From contig JAUCBJ010004855.1 of assembly GCA_032718475.1 (NCBI GenBank), forward strand, positions 1 to 61,471: 61,471 nt of DNA. The letters are read 5' to 3'. The stretch is from Nemertoderma westbladi. Its lineage: Eukaryota; Xenacoelomorpha; Nemertodermatida; Nemertodermatidae. A program made the position numbers and the translations under genes. The notes under the pieces were generated by a model that saw only the letters and a program-made list of their open reading frames with translations, was not told the DNA's origin and searched no databases. Each line of letters begins with the position of its first letter. The stretch's first letter is position 1. Positions 13,200 through 26,209 of this stretch are shown here, piece after piece.

Positions 13200-16100
13200 G
13201 ATTATGAAAGAATTGGAACAATGTTGGGTATGGCGTTGAAATAAAACAGAGTATGTAAGAATTGGAACATTGCTGGGAAAGGGGTTGAAACAAAACAGAG
13301 TATGTAAGAATTGGAATAATGTTGGGTATGGGGTGGAAACAAAACAGAGTATGTAAGAATTGGAACAATGTTGGGTATGGGGTTGAAACAAAACAGAGTA
13401 TGTAAGAATTGGAACAATGCTGGGTATGAGGTTGAAACAAATCAGAGTATGTAAGGATTGGAACAATGTTGGGTATGGGGTTGAAACAAATCAGGGTATG
13501 TAAGAATTGGAACAATGTTGGGTATGGGGTTGAAACAAATTAGAGTATGTAAGAATTGGAACAATGTTGGGTATGGGGTTGAAACAAAACAGAGTATGTA
13601 AGAATTGGAACAATGTTTGGTATGGGGTTGAAACAAAACAGAGTATGTAAGAATTGGAACAATGCTGGGAATGGGGTTGAAACAAATCAGAGTATGTAAG
13701 GATTGGAACAATGTTGGGTATGGGGTTGAAACAAATCAGAGTATGTAAGAATTGGAACAATGTTGGGTATGGGGTTGAAACAAAACAGATTATGAAAGAA
13801 TTGGAACAATGTTGGGTATGGCGTTGAAATAAAACAGAGTATGTAAGAATTGGAACATTGCTGGGAAAGGGGTTGAAACAAAACAGAGTATGTAAGAATT
13901 GGAATAATGTTGGGTATGGGGTGGAAACAAAACAGAGTATGTAAGAATTGGAACAATGTTGGGTATGGGGTTGAAACAAAACAGAGTATGTAAGAATTGG
14001 AACAATGCTGGGTATGAGGTTGAAACAAATCAGAGTATGTAAGGATTGGAACAATGTTGGGTATGGGGTTGAAACAAATCAGGGTATGTAAGAATTGGAA
14101 CAATGTTGGGTATGGGGTTGAAACAAATTAGAGTATGTAAGAATTGGAACAATGTTGGGCATGGGGTTGAAACAAAACAGAGTATGTAAGAATTGGAACA
14201 ATGTTTGGTATGGGGTTGAAACAAAACAGAGTATGTAAGAATTGGAACAATGCTGGGAATGGGGTTGAAACAAATCAGAGTATGTAAGGATTGGAACAAT
14301 GTTGGGTATGGGGTTGAAACAAATTAGAGTATGTAAGAATTGGAACAATGTTGGGTATGGGGTTGAAACAAAACAGAGTATGTAAGAATTGGAACAATGT
14401 TTGGTATGGGGTTGAAACAAAACAGAGTATGTAAGAATTGGAACAATGCTGGGAATGGGGTTGAAACAAATCAGAGTATGTAAGGATTGGAACAATGTTG
14501 GGTATGGGGTTGAAACAAATTAGAGTATGTAAGAATTGGAACAATGTTGGGTATGGGGTTGAAACAAAACAGAGTATGTAAGAATTGGAACAATGTTTGG
14601 TATGGGGTTGAAACAAAACAGAGTATGTAAGAATTGGAACAATGCTGGGAATGGGGTTGAAACAAATCAGAGTATGTAAGGATTGGAACAATGTTGGGTA
14701 TGGGGTTGAAACAAATCAGAGTATGTAAGAATTGGAACAATGTTGGGTATGGGGTTGAAACAAAACAGATTATGAAAGAATTGGAACAATGTTGGGTATG
14801 GCGTTGAAATAAAACAGAGTATGTAAGAATTGGAACATTGCTGGGAAAGGGGTTGAAACAAAACAGAGTATGTAAGAATTGGAATAATGTTGGGTATGGG
14901 GTGGAAACAAAACAGAGTATGTAAGAATTGGAACAATGTTGGGTATGGGGTTGAAACAAAACAGAGTATGTAAGAATTGGAACAATGCTGGGTATGAGGT
15001 TGAAACAAATCAGAGTATGTAAGGATTGGAACAATGTTGGGTATGGGGTTGAAACAAATCAGGGTATGTAAGAATTGGAACAATGTTGGGTATGGGGTTG
15101 AAACAAATTAGAGTATGTAAGAATTGGAACAATGTTGGGTATGGGGTTGAAACAAAACAGAGTATGTAAGAATTGGAACAATGTTTGGTATGGGGTTGAA
15201 ACAAAACAGAGTATGTAAGAATTGGAACAATGCTGGGAATGGGGTTGAAACAAATCAGAGTATGTAAGGATTGGAACAATGTTGGGTATGGGGTTGAAAC
15301 AAATTAGAGTATGTAAGAATTGGAACAATGTTGGGTATGGGGTTGAAACAAAACAGAGTATGTAAGAATTGGAACAATGTTTGGTATGGGGTTGAAACAA
15401 AACAGAGTATGTAAGAATTGGAACAATGCTGGGAATGGGGTTGAAACAAATCAGAGTATGTAAGGATTGGAACAATGTTGGGTATGGGGTTGAAACAAAT
15501 CAGAGTATGTAAGAATTGGAACAATGTTGGGTATGGGGTTGAAACAAAACAGATTATGAAAGAATTGGAAGAATGTTGGGTACGGGGTTGAAACAAAACA
15601 GAGTATGTTAGAAATGTAACAATGTTAGGTATGGGGTTGAAACAAAACAGATTATGAAAGAATTCGAACAATGTTGGGTACGGGGTTGAAATAAAACAGA
15701 GTATGTAAGAATTGTAACAATGCTGGGTATGGGGTTGAAACAAAACAGAGTATGTAAGAATTGGAACATTGTTGGGTATGGGGTTGAAACAAAACGGAGT
15801 ATGTAAGAATTGGAACAATGTTTGGTATGGGGTTGAAACAAAACAGATTATGAAAGAATTGGAACAATGTTGGGTATGGCGTTGAAATAAAACAGAGTAT
15901 GTAAGAATTGGAACATTGCTGGGAAAGGGGTTGAAACAAAACAGAGTATGTAAGAATTGGAATAATGTTGGGTATGGGGTGGAAACAAAACAGAGTATGT
16001 AAGAATTGGAACAATGTTGGGTATGGGGTTGAAACAAAACAGAGTATGTAAGAATTGGAACAATGCTGGGTATGAGGTTGAAACAAATCAGAGTATGTAA

Positions 16101-16960
16101 GGATTGGAACAATGTTGGGTATGGGGTTGAAACAAATCAGGGTATGTAAGAATTGGAACAATGTTGGGTATGGGGTTGAAACAAATTAGAGTATGTAAGA
16201 ATTGGAACAATGTTGGGTATGGGGTTGAAACAAAACAGAGTATGTAAGAATTGGAACAATGTTTGGTATGGGGTTGAAACAAAACAGAGTATGTAAGAAT
16301 TGGAACAATGCTGGGAATGGGGTTGAAACAAATCAGAGTATGTAAGGATTGGAACAATGTTGGGTATGGGGTTGAAACAAATCAGAGTATGTAAGGATTG
16401 GAACAATGTTGGGTATGGGGTTGAAACAAATCAGACTATGTAAGAATTGGAACAATGTTGGGTATGGGGTTGAAACAAATTAGAGTATGTAAGAATTGGA
16501 ACAATGTTGGGTATGGGGTTGAAACAAAACAGAGTATGTAAGAATGGAACAATGTTGGGTATGGGATTGAAACAAATCAGAGTATGTAACAATTGGAACA
16601 ATGTTTGGTATGGGGTTAAAACAAAACAGAGTATGTAAGAATTGGAACAATGTTGGGTATGGGGTTGAAACAAAACGGAGTATGTAAGAATTGGAACAAT
16701 GTTTGGTATGGGGTTGAAACAAAACAGATTATGAAAGAATTGGAACAATGTTGGGTATGGCGTTGAAATAAAACAGAGTATGTAAGAATTGGAACATTGC
16801 TGGGAAAGGGGTTGAAACAAAACAGAGTATGTAAGAATTGGAATAATGTTGGGTATGGGGTGGAAACAAAACAGAGTATGTAAGAATTGGAACAATGTTG
16901 GGTATGGGGTTGAAACAAAACAGAGTATGTAAGAATTGGAACAATGCTGGGTATGGGGTT
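13200..16960. repeat. 588-bp (12-mer) higher-order repeat zone
   Basis: A marker run of three unusual units (GGCGTTGAAAT, then GCTGGGAAAGG, then GGGTGGAAAC) occurs five times. The GGGAAAGG marker sits at 13275, 13863, 14843, 15921 and 16802. The spacings are 588 (12 units), 980 (20), 1078 (22) and 881 bp (18 units less one base). The copies are almost identical, including flanking variants, so this block spread recently by unequal exchange or replication slippage. Confidence 0.88.
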
Positions 16961-17379
16961 GAAACAAATCAGAGTATGTAAGGATTGGAACAATGTTGGG
17001 TATGGGGTTGAAACAAATCAGGGTATGTAAGAATTGGAACAATGTTGGGTATGGGGTTGAAACAAATTAGAGTATGTAAGAATTGGAACAATGTTGGGTA
17101 TGGGGTTGAAACAAAACAGAGTATGTAAGAATTGGAACAATGCTGGGAATGGGGTTGAAACAAATCAGAGTATGTAAGGATTGGAACAATGTTGGGTATG
17201 GGGTTGAAACAAATCAGAGTATGTAAGGATTGGAACAATGTTGGGTATGGGGTTGAAACAAATCAGAGTATGTAAGAATTGGAACAATGTTGGGTATGGG
17301 GTTGAAACAAATTAGAGTATGTAAGAATTGGAACAATGTTGGGTATGGGGTTGAAACAAAACATAGTATGTAAGAATGG

Positions 17380-20300
17380 AACAATGTTGGGTATGGGATT
17401 GAAACAAATCAGAGTATGTAACAATTGGAACAATGTTTGGTATGGGGTTAAAACAAAACAGACTATGTAAGAATTGGAACAATGTTGGGTATGGGGTTGA
17501 AACAAAATATATTATGTAAGAATGGAACAATGTTGGGTATGAGGTTGAAACAAAACATAGTATGTAAGAATGGAACAATGTTGGGTATGGGGTTGAAACA
17601 AAACATAGTATGTAAGAATGGAACAATATTTGTTATGGGGTTGAAACAAAACAGAGTATGTAAGAATTGTAACAATGTTGGGTATGGGGTTGAAACAAAA
17701 TATATTATGTAAGAATGGAACTATGTTGGGTATGGGGTTGAAACAAAACATAGTATGTAAGAACTGGAACAATGTTTTGTATGGGGTTGAAACAAAACAG
17801 AGTATGTAAGAATGGAACAATGTTGGGTATGGGATTGAAACAAATCAGAGTATGTAACAATTGGAACAATGTTTGGTATGGGGTTAAAACAAAACAGACT
17901 ATGTAAGAATTGGAACAATGTTGGGTATGGGGTTGAAACAAAATATATTATGTAAGAATGGAACAATGTTGGGTATGAGGTTGAAACAAAACATAGTATG
18001 TAAGAATGGAACAATGTTGGGTATGGGGTTGAAACAAAACATAGTATGTAAGAATGGAACAATATTTGTTATGGGGTTGAAACAAAACAGAGTATGTAAG
18101 AATGGAACAATGTTGGGTATGGGATTGAAACAAATCAGAGTATGTAACAATTGGAACAATGTTTGGTATGGGGTTAAAACAAAACAGACTATGTAAGAAT
18201 TGGAACAATGTTGGGTATGGGGTTGAAACAAAATATATTATGTAAGAATGGAACAATGTTGGGTATGAGGTTGAAACAAAACATAGTATGTAAGAATGGA
18301 ACAATGTTGGGTATGGGGTTGAAACAAAACATAGTATGTAAGAATGGAACAATATTTGTTATGGGGTTGAAACAAAACAGAGTATGTAAGAATTGTAACA
18401 ATGTTGGGTATGGGGTTGAAACAAATTATATTATGTAAGAATGGAACTATGTTGGGTATGGGGTTGAAACAAAACATAGTATGTAAGAATTGGAACAATG
18501 TTGGGTATGGGATTGAAACAAATCAGAGTATGTAAGAATTGGAACAATGTTTGGTATGGGGTTAAAACAAAACAGACTATGTAAGAATTGGAACAATGTT
18601 GGGTATGGGGTTGAAACAAAATATATTATGTAAGAATGGAACAATGTTGGGTATGGGGTTGAAACAAAACAGAGTATGTAAGAATGGAACAATGTTGGGT
18701 ATGGGATTGAAACAAATCAGAGTATGTAACAATTGGAACAATGTTTGGTATGGGGTTAAAACAAAACAGACTATGTAAGAATTGGAACAATGTTGGGTAT
18801 GGGGTTGAAACAAAATATATTATGTAAGAATGGAACAATGTTGGGTATGAGGTTGAAACAAAACATAGTATGTTAGAATGGAACAATGTTGGGTATGGGG
18901 TTGAAACAAAACATAGTATGTAAGAATGGAACAATATTTGTTATGGGGTTGAAACAAAACAGAGTATGTAAGAATTGTAACAATGTTGGGTATGGGGTTG
19001 AAACAAAACATAGTATGTAAGAATTGGAACAATGTTGGGTATGGGATTGAAACAAATCAGAGTATGTAAGAATTGGAACAATATTTGTTATGGGGTTGAA
19101 ACAAAACAGAGTATGTAAGAATTTGAACTATGTTGGGTGTGGGTTTTAAAAAGTCCTAGTATGAAAAAATGGAACAATGTTGGGTATGGGGTTGAAACAA
19201 ACCAGAGTATGTAAGAATTGGAACAATGTTGGGTATGGGATTGAAACAAATCAGAGTATGTAAGAATTGGAACAATATTTGTTATGGGGTTGAAACAAAA
19301 CAGAGTATGTAAGAATTTGAACAATGTTGGGTGTGGGTTTTAAAAAGACATAGTATGAAAAAATGGAACAATGTTGGGTATGGGGTTGAAACAAACCAGA
19401 GTATGTAAGAATGGAACAATATTTGTTATGGGGTTGAAACAAAACAGAGTATGTAAGAATTGGAACAATGTTGGGTATGGGGTTGAAACAAAATATATTA
19501 TGTAAGAATGGAACAATGTTGGGTATGAGGTTGAAACAAAACATAGTATGTAAGAATGGAACAATGTTGGGTATGGGGTTGAAACAAAACATAGTATGTA
19601 AGAATGGAACAATATTTGTTATGGGGTTGAAACAAAACAGAGTATGTAAGAATTGGAACAATGTTGGGTATGGGGTTGAAACAAAATATATTATGTAAGA
19701 ATGGAACTATGTTGGGTATGGGGTTGAAACAAAACATAGTATGTAAGAATTGGAACAATGTTGGGTATGGGATTGAAACAAATCAGAGTATGTAAGAATT
19801 GGAACAATATTTGTTATGGGGTTGAAACAAAACAGAGTATGTAAGAATTTGAACAATGTTGGGTGTGGGTTTTAAAAAGACATAGTATGAAAAAATGGAA
19901 CAATGTTGGGTATGGGGTTGAAACAAACCAGAGTATGTAAGAATTGGAATAATTTTGGGTATGAGGTTGAAACAAAACAGTGTATGTAAGAATTTGAATA
20001 ATGTTTGGTATGGGGTTAAAACAAAACAGAGTACCCCATGTAAGAATTGGAATAATGTTGGGTATGGGGTTGAAACAATACAGAGTATGTAAGAATTGGA
20101 ACAATATTTGATATGGGGTTGAAACAAAACAGAGTATGTAAGAATTGGAACAATGTTGGGTATGGGGTTGAAACAAAATATATTATGTAAGAATGGAACA
20201 ATGTTGAGTATGGGGTTGAAACAAAACATAGTATGTAAGAATGGAACAATATTTGTTATGGGGTTGAAACAAAACAGAGTATGTAAGAATTGGAACAATG

Positions 20301-23300
20301 TTGGGTATGGGGTTGAAACAAAATATATTATGTAAGAATGGAACAATGTTGGGTATGGGGTTGAAACAAATCAGATTATGAAAGAATTGGAACAACGTTG
20401 GGTATGGGGTTGAAACAAATCAGATTATGAAAGAATTGGAACAATGTTGGGTATGGGGTTGAAACAAATCAGAGTATGTAAGAATTGGAACAATGTTTGG
20501 TATGGGGTTGAAACAAAACAGAGTATGTAAGAATTGGAACAATGTTGGGTATGGGGTTGAAACAAAACAGAGTATGTAAGAATTGGAACAATGTTTGGTA
20601 TGGGGTTGAAACAAAACAGAGTATGTAAGAATTTGAATAATGTTGGGTATGGGGTTGAAACAAAACAGAGTATGTAAGAATTTGAATAATGTTGGGTATG
20701 GGGTTGAAACAAAACATAGTATGTAAGAATGGAACAATGTTGGGTATGGGATTGAAACAAATCAGAGTATGTAAGAATTGGAACAATATTTGTTATGGGG
20801 TTGAAACAAAACAGAGTATGTAAGAATTTGAACAATGTTGGGTGGGGTTTTAAAATGACATAGTATGAAAAAATGGAACAATGTTGGGTATGGGGTTGAA
20901 ACAAACCAGAGTATGTAAGAATTTGAATAATTTTGGGTATGAGGTTGAAACAAAACAGAGTATGTAAGAATTTGAATAATGTTTGGTATGGGGTTAAAAA
21001 AAATCAGAGTACCCCATGTAAGAATTGGAATAATGTTGGGTATGGGTTTGAAACAATACAGAGTATGTAAGAATTGGAACAATATTTGTTATGGGGTTGA
21101 AACAAAACAGAGTACGTAAGAATTGGAACAATGTTGGGTATGGGGTTGAAACAAAATATATTATGTAACAATGGAACAATGTTGGGTATGGGGTTGAAAC
21201 AAAACATAGTATGTAAGAATGGAACAATATTTGTTATGGGGTTGAAACAAAACAGAGTATTTAAGAATTGGAACAATGTTGGGTATGGGGTTGAAACAAA
21301 ATATATTATGTAAGAATGGAACAATGTTGGGTATGGGGTTGAAACAAAACATAGTATGTAAGAATGGAACAATATTTGTTATGGGGTTGAAACAAAACAG
21401 AGTATGTAAGAATTTGAATAATGTTGGGTATGGGGTTGAAACAAAACAGAGTAGGCAAGAATCGGAACAATGTTGGGTATGGGGTTGAAACAAAACAGAG
21501 TATATAAGAATTTGAATAATGTTGGGTATGGGGTTGAAACAAAACAGAGTATGCAAGAATTGGAACAATGTTGGGTATGGGGTTGAAACAAAACAGATTG
21601 TGTAAGAATTGGAACAATGTTAAGGTATGTGGTTGAAACAAAACAGAGTATGTAAGAATTTGAATAATGTTGGGTATGGGGTTGAAACAAAACAGAGTAT
21701 GCAAGAATTGGAACAATGTTAGGTATGGGGAGGAAACAAAACAGAGTATGTAAGAATTGGAACAATGTTGGGTATGGGGTTGAAACAAAACAGAGTATGT
21801 AAGAATTGGAACAATGCTGGGTATGGGGTTGAAACAAATTAGAGTATGTAAGAATTGGAACAATGTTGGGTATGGGGTTGAAACAAAATATATTATGTAA
21901 GAATGAAACTATGTTGGGTATGGGATTGAAACAAATCAGAGTATGCAAGAATTGGAACAATATTTGTTATGGGGTTAAAACAAAACAGACTATGTAAGGA
22001 TTGGAACAATGTTGGGTATGGGGTTGAAACAAAATATATTATGTAGGAATGGAACAATGTTGGGTATGGGGTTGAAACAAAACATAGTATGTAAGAATGG
22101 AACAATGTTGGGTATGGGGTTGAAACAAAACATAGTATGTAAGAATGGAACAATATTTGTTATGGGGTTGAAACAAAACAGAGTATGTAAGAATTGGAAC
22201 AATGTTGGGTATGGGGTTGAAACAAAATATATTATGTAAGAATGGAACTATGTTGGGTATGGGATTGAAACAAAACAGAGTATGTAAGAATTGGAACAAT
22301 GTTTGGTATGGGGTTGAAACAAAACAGAGTATGTAAGAATTTGAATAATGTTGGGTATGGGGTTGAAACAAAATATATTATGTAAGAATGGAACTATGTT
22401 GGGTATGGGATTGAAACAAAACAGAGTATGTAAGAATTGGAACAATGTTTGGTATGGGGTTGAAACAAAACAGAGTATGTAAGAATTTGAATAATGTTGG
22501 GTATGGGGTTGAAACAAAACACAGTATGTAAGAATGGAACAATGTTGGGTATGGGGTTGAAACAAAACATAGTATGTAAGAATGGAACAATATTTGTTAT
22601 GGGGTTGAAACAAAACAGAGTATTTAAGAATTTGAATAATGTTGGGTATGGGGTTGAAACAAAACATCGTATGTAAGAATGGAACAATGTTGGGTATGGG
22701 ATTGAAACAAATCAGAGTATGCAAGAATTGGAACAATATTTGTTATGGGGTTAAAACAAAACAGACTATGTAAGGATTGGAACAATGTTGGGTATGGGGT
22801 TGAAACAAAATATATTATGTAGGAATGGAACAATGTTGGGTATGGGGTTGAAACAAAACATAGTATGTAAGAATGGAACAATGTTGGGTATGGGGTTGAA
22901 ACAAAACAGAGTATGTAAGAATTGGAACAATGTTGGGTATGGGGTTGAAACAAAATATATTATGTAAGAATGGAACTATGTTGGGTATGGGATTGAAACA
23001 AAACAGAGTATGTAAGAATTGGAACAATGTTTGGTATGGGGTTGAAACAAAACAGAGTATGTAAGAATTTGAATAATGTTGGGTATGGGGTTGAAACAAA
23101 ACAGAGTATGTAAGAATTTGAATAATGCTGGGTATGGGGTTGAAACAAAACAGAGTATGTAAGAATGGAACAATGTTGGGTATGGGATTGAAACAAATCA
23201 GAGTATGTAAGAATTTGAACAATGTTGGGTATGGGGTTGAAACAAAATATATTATGTAAGAATGGAACTATGTTGGGTATGGGGTTGAAACAAAACAGAG

Positions 23301-24130
23301 TATGTAAGAATTGGAACAATGTTTGGTATGGGGTTGAAACAAAACAGAGTATGTAAGAATTTGAATAATGTTGGGTATGGGGTTGAAACATAACAGAGTA
23401 TATAAGAATTTGAATAATGTTGGGTATGGGGTTGAAACAAAACATAGTATGTAAGAATGGAACAATGTTGGGTATGGGATTGAAACAAATCAGAGTATGT
23501 AAGAATTGGAACAATATTTGTTATGGGATTGAAACAAAACAGAGTATGTAAGAATTTGAACAATGTTGGGTGTGGGTTTTAAAAAGACATAGTATGAAAA
23601 AATGGAACAATGTTGGGTATGGGGTTGAAACAAACTAGAGTATGTAAGAATTTGAATAATTTTGGGTATGAGGTTGAAACAAAACAGAGTATGTAAGAAT
23701 TTGAATAATGTTTGGTATGGGGTTAAAAAAAATCAGAGTACCCCATGTAAGAATTGGAATAATGTTGGGTATGGGGTTGAAACAATACAGAGTATGTAAG
23801 AATTGGAACAATATTTGTTATGGGGTTGAAACAAAACAGAGTACGTAAGAATTGGAACAATGTTGGGTATGGGGTTAAAACAAAATATATTATGTAAGAA
23901 TGGAACAATGTTGGGTATGGGGTTGAAACAAAACATAGTATGTAAGAATGGAACAATATTTGTTATGGGGTTTGAAACAAAACAGAGTATGTAAGAATTG
24001 GAACAATGTTGGGTATGGGGTTGAAACAAAATATATTATGTAAGAATGGAACAATGTTGGGTATGGGGTTGAAACAAAACATAGTATGTAAGAATGAACA
24101 ATATTTGTTATGGGGTTGAAACAAAACAGA
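17380..24130. repeat. satellite zone rich in 48-bp units
   Basis: Many units here read AAGAATGGAAC instead of AAGAATTGGAAC. The 1-bp deletion makes 48-bp units. Runs of these are 16 codons long, so the + strand opens into frames of 60-92 codons (for example 17482-17712, 17918-18196, 18208-18438, 19468-19698, 22009-22239). Other zone markers are AACATAGTATG, ATATATTATG, GGTTTTAAAAAGACATAG (19150, 19347, 19869, 23576 areas) and a CCCC insertion in AGTACCCCATG near 20031, 21009 and 23738. Confidence 0.85.
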
Positions 24131-24339
24131 GTATGTAAGAATTTGAATAATGTTGGGTATGGGGTTGAAACAAAACAGAGTATGCAAGAATTGGAACAAT
24201 GTTGGGTATGGGGTTGAAACAAAACAGAGTATGTAAGAATTTGAATAATGTTGGGTATGGGGTTGAAACAAAACAGAGTATGCAAGAATTGGAGCAATGT
24301 TGGGTATGGGGTTGAAACAAAACAGATTGTGTAAGAATT

Positions 24340-25460
24340 GGAACAATGTTAAGGTATGTGGTTGAAACAAAACAGAGTATGTAAGAATTTGAATAATGTT
24401 GGGTATGGGGTTGAAACAAAACAGAGTATGCAAGAATTGGAACAATGTTAGGTATGGGGTTGAAACAAAACAGAGTATGTAAGAATTTGAATAATGTTGG
24501 GTATGGGGTTGAAACAAAACAGAGTATGCAAGAATTGGAACAATGTTGGGTATGGGGTTGAAACAAAACAGATTGTGTAAGAATTGGAACAATGTTAAGG
24601 TATGTTATGTGGTTGAAACAAAACAGAGTATGTAAGAATTTGAATAATGTTGGGTATGGGGTTGAAACAAAACAGAGAATGCAAGAATTGGAACAATGTT
24701 AGGTATGGGGTTGAAACAAAACAGAGTATGTAAGAATTTGAATAATGTTGGGTATGGGGTTGAAACAAAACAGAGTATGTAAGAATTGGATTAATGTTGG
24801 GTATGGGGTTGAAACAAAACAGAGTATGTAAGAATTGGAACAATGTTTGGTATGGGGTTGAAACAAAACAGAGTATGTAAGAATTGGAATAATGTTGAGT
24901 ATGGGGTTGAAACAAAACAGAGTATGCAAGAATTGGAACAATGTTAGGTATGGGGTTGAAACAAAACAGAGTATGTAAGAATTGGAATAATGTTGGGTAT
25001 GGGGTTGAAACAAAACAGAGTATGTAAGAATTGGAATAATGTTGGGTATGGGGTTGAAACAAAACAGAGTATGTAAGAATTGGAACAATGTTAAGGTATG
25101 TTATGTGGTTGAAACAAAACAGAGTATGTAAGAATTTGAATAATGTTGGGTATGGGGTTGAAACAAAACAGAGTATGCAAGAATTGGAACAATGTTAGGT
25201 ATGGGGTTGAAACAAAACAGAGTATGTAAGAATTGGAATAATGTTGGGTATGGGGTTGAAACAAAACAGAGTTTGTAAGAATTTGAATAATGTTGGGTAT
25301 GGGGTTGAAACAAAACAGAGTATGCAAGAATTGGAACAATGTTGGGTATGGGGTTGAAACAAAACAGAGTATGCAAGAATTGGAACAATGTTGGGTATGG
25401 GGTTGAAACAAAACAGAGTATGTAAGAATTGGAATAATGTTAAGGTATGTTATGTGGTTG
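24340..25460. repeat. satellite zone with GTTAAGGTATGTTATG insertion units
   Basis: Several units gain extra bases after AATGTT (GTTAAGGTATG, in later copies GTTAAGGTATGTTATG). They lie near 24350, 24595, 25090 and 25440, with an earlier short form near 21620. The longer form looks derived from the shorter one by duplication of TATG sequence. Confidence 0.75.
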
Positions 25461-26209
25461 AAACAAAACAGAGTATGTAAGAATTTGAATAATGTTGGGT
25501 ATGGGGTTGAAACAAAACAGAGTATGCAAGAATTGGAACAATGTTAGGTATGGGGTTGAAACAAAACAGAGTATGTAAGAATTGGAATAATGTTGGGTAT
25601 GGGGTTGAAACAAAACAGAGTTTGTAAGAATTTGAATAATGTTGGGTATGGGGTTGAAACAAAACAGAGTATGCAAGAATTGGAACAATGTTGGGTATGG
25701 GGTTGAAACAAAACAGAGTATGCAAGAATTGGAACAATATTGGGTATGGGGTTGAAACAAAACAGAGTATGCAAGAATTGGAACAATGTTGGGTATGGCG
25801 TTGAAACAAAACAGAGTATGTAAGAATTGGAATAATGTTGGCTATGGGGTTGAAACAAAACAGAGTTTGTAAGAATTTGAATAATGTTGGGTATGGGGTT
25901 GAAACAAAACAGAGTATGCAAGAATTGGAACAATGTTGGGTATGGGGTTGAAACAAAACAGAGTATGCAAGAATTGGAACAATATTGGGTATGGGGTTGA
26001 AACAAAACAGAGTATGCAAGAATTGGAACAATGTTGGGTATGGGGTTGAAACAAAACAGAGTATGCAAGAATTGTAACAATGTTGGGTATGGGGTTGAAA
26101 CAAAACAGAGTATGCAAGAATTGGAACAATGTTGGGTATGGGGTTGAAACAAAACAGAGTATGCAAGAATTGTAACAATGTTGGGTATGGGGTTGAAACA
26201 AAACAGATT

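Noticed and set aside
17482-22967. + strand frames of 60-92 codons with 16-residue repeats
   Set aside because: Produced by runs of 48-bp satellite units; each ends where a 49-bp unit resumes. No independent sign of coding.
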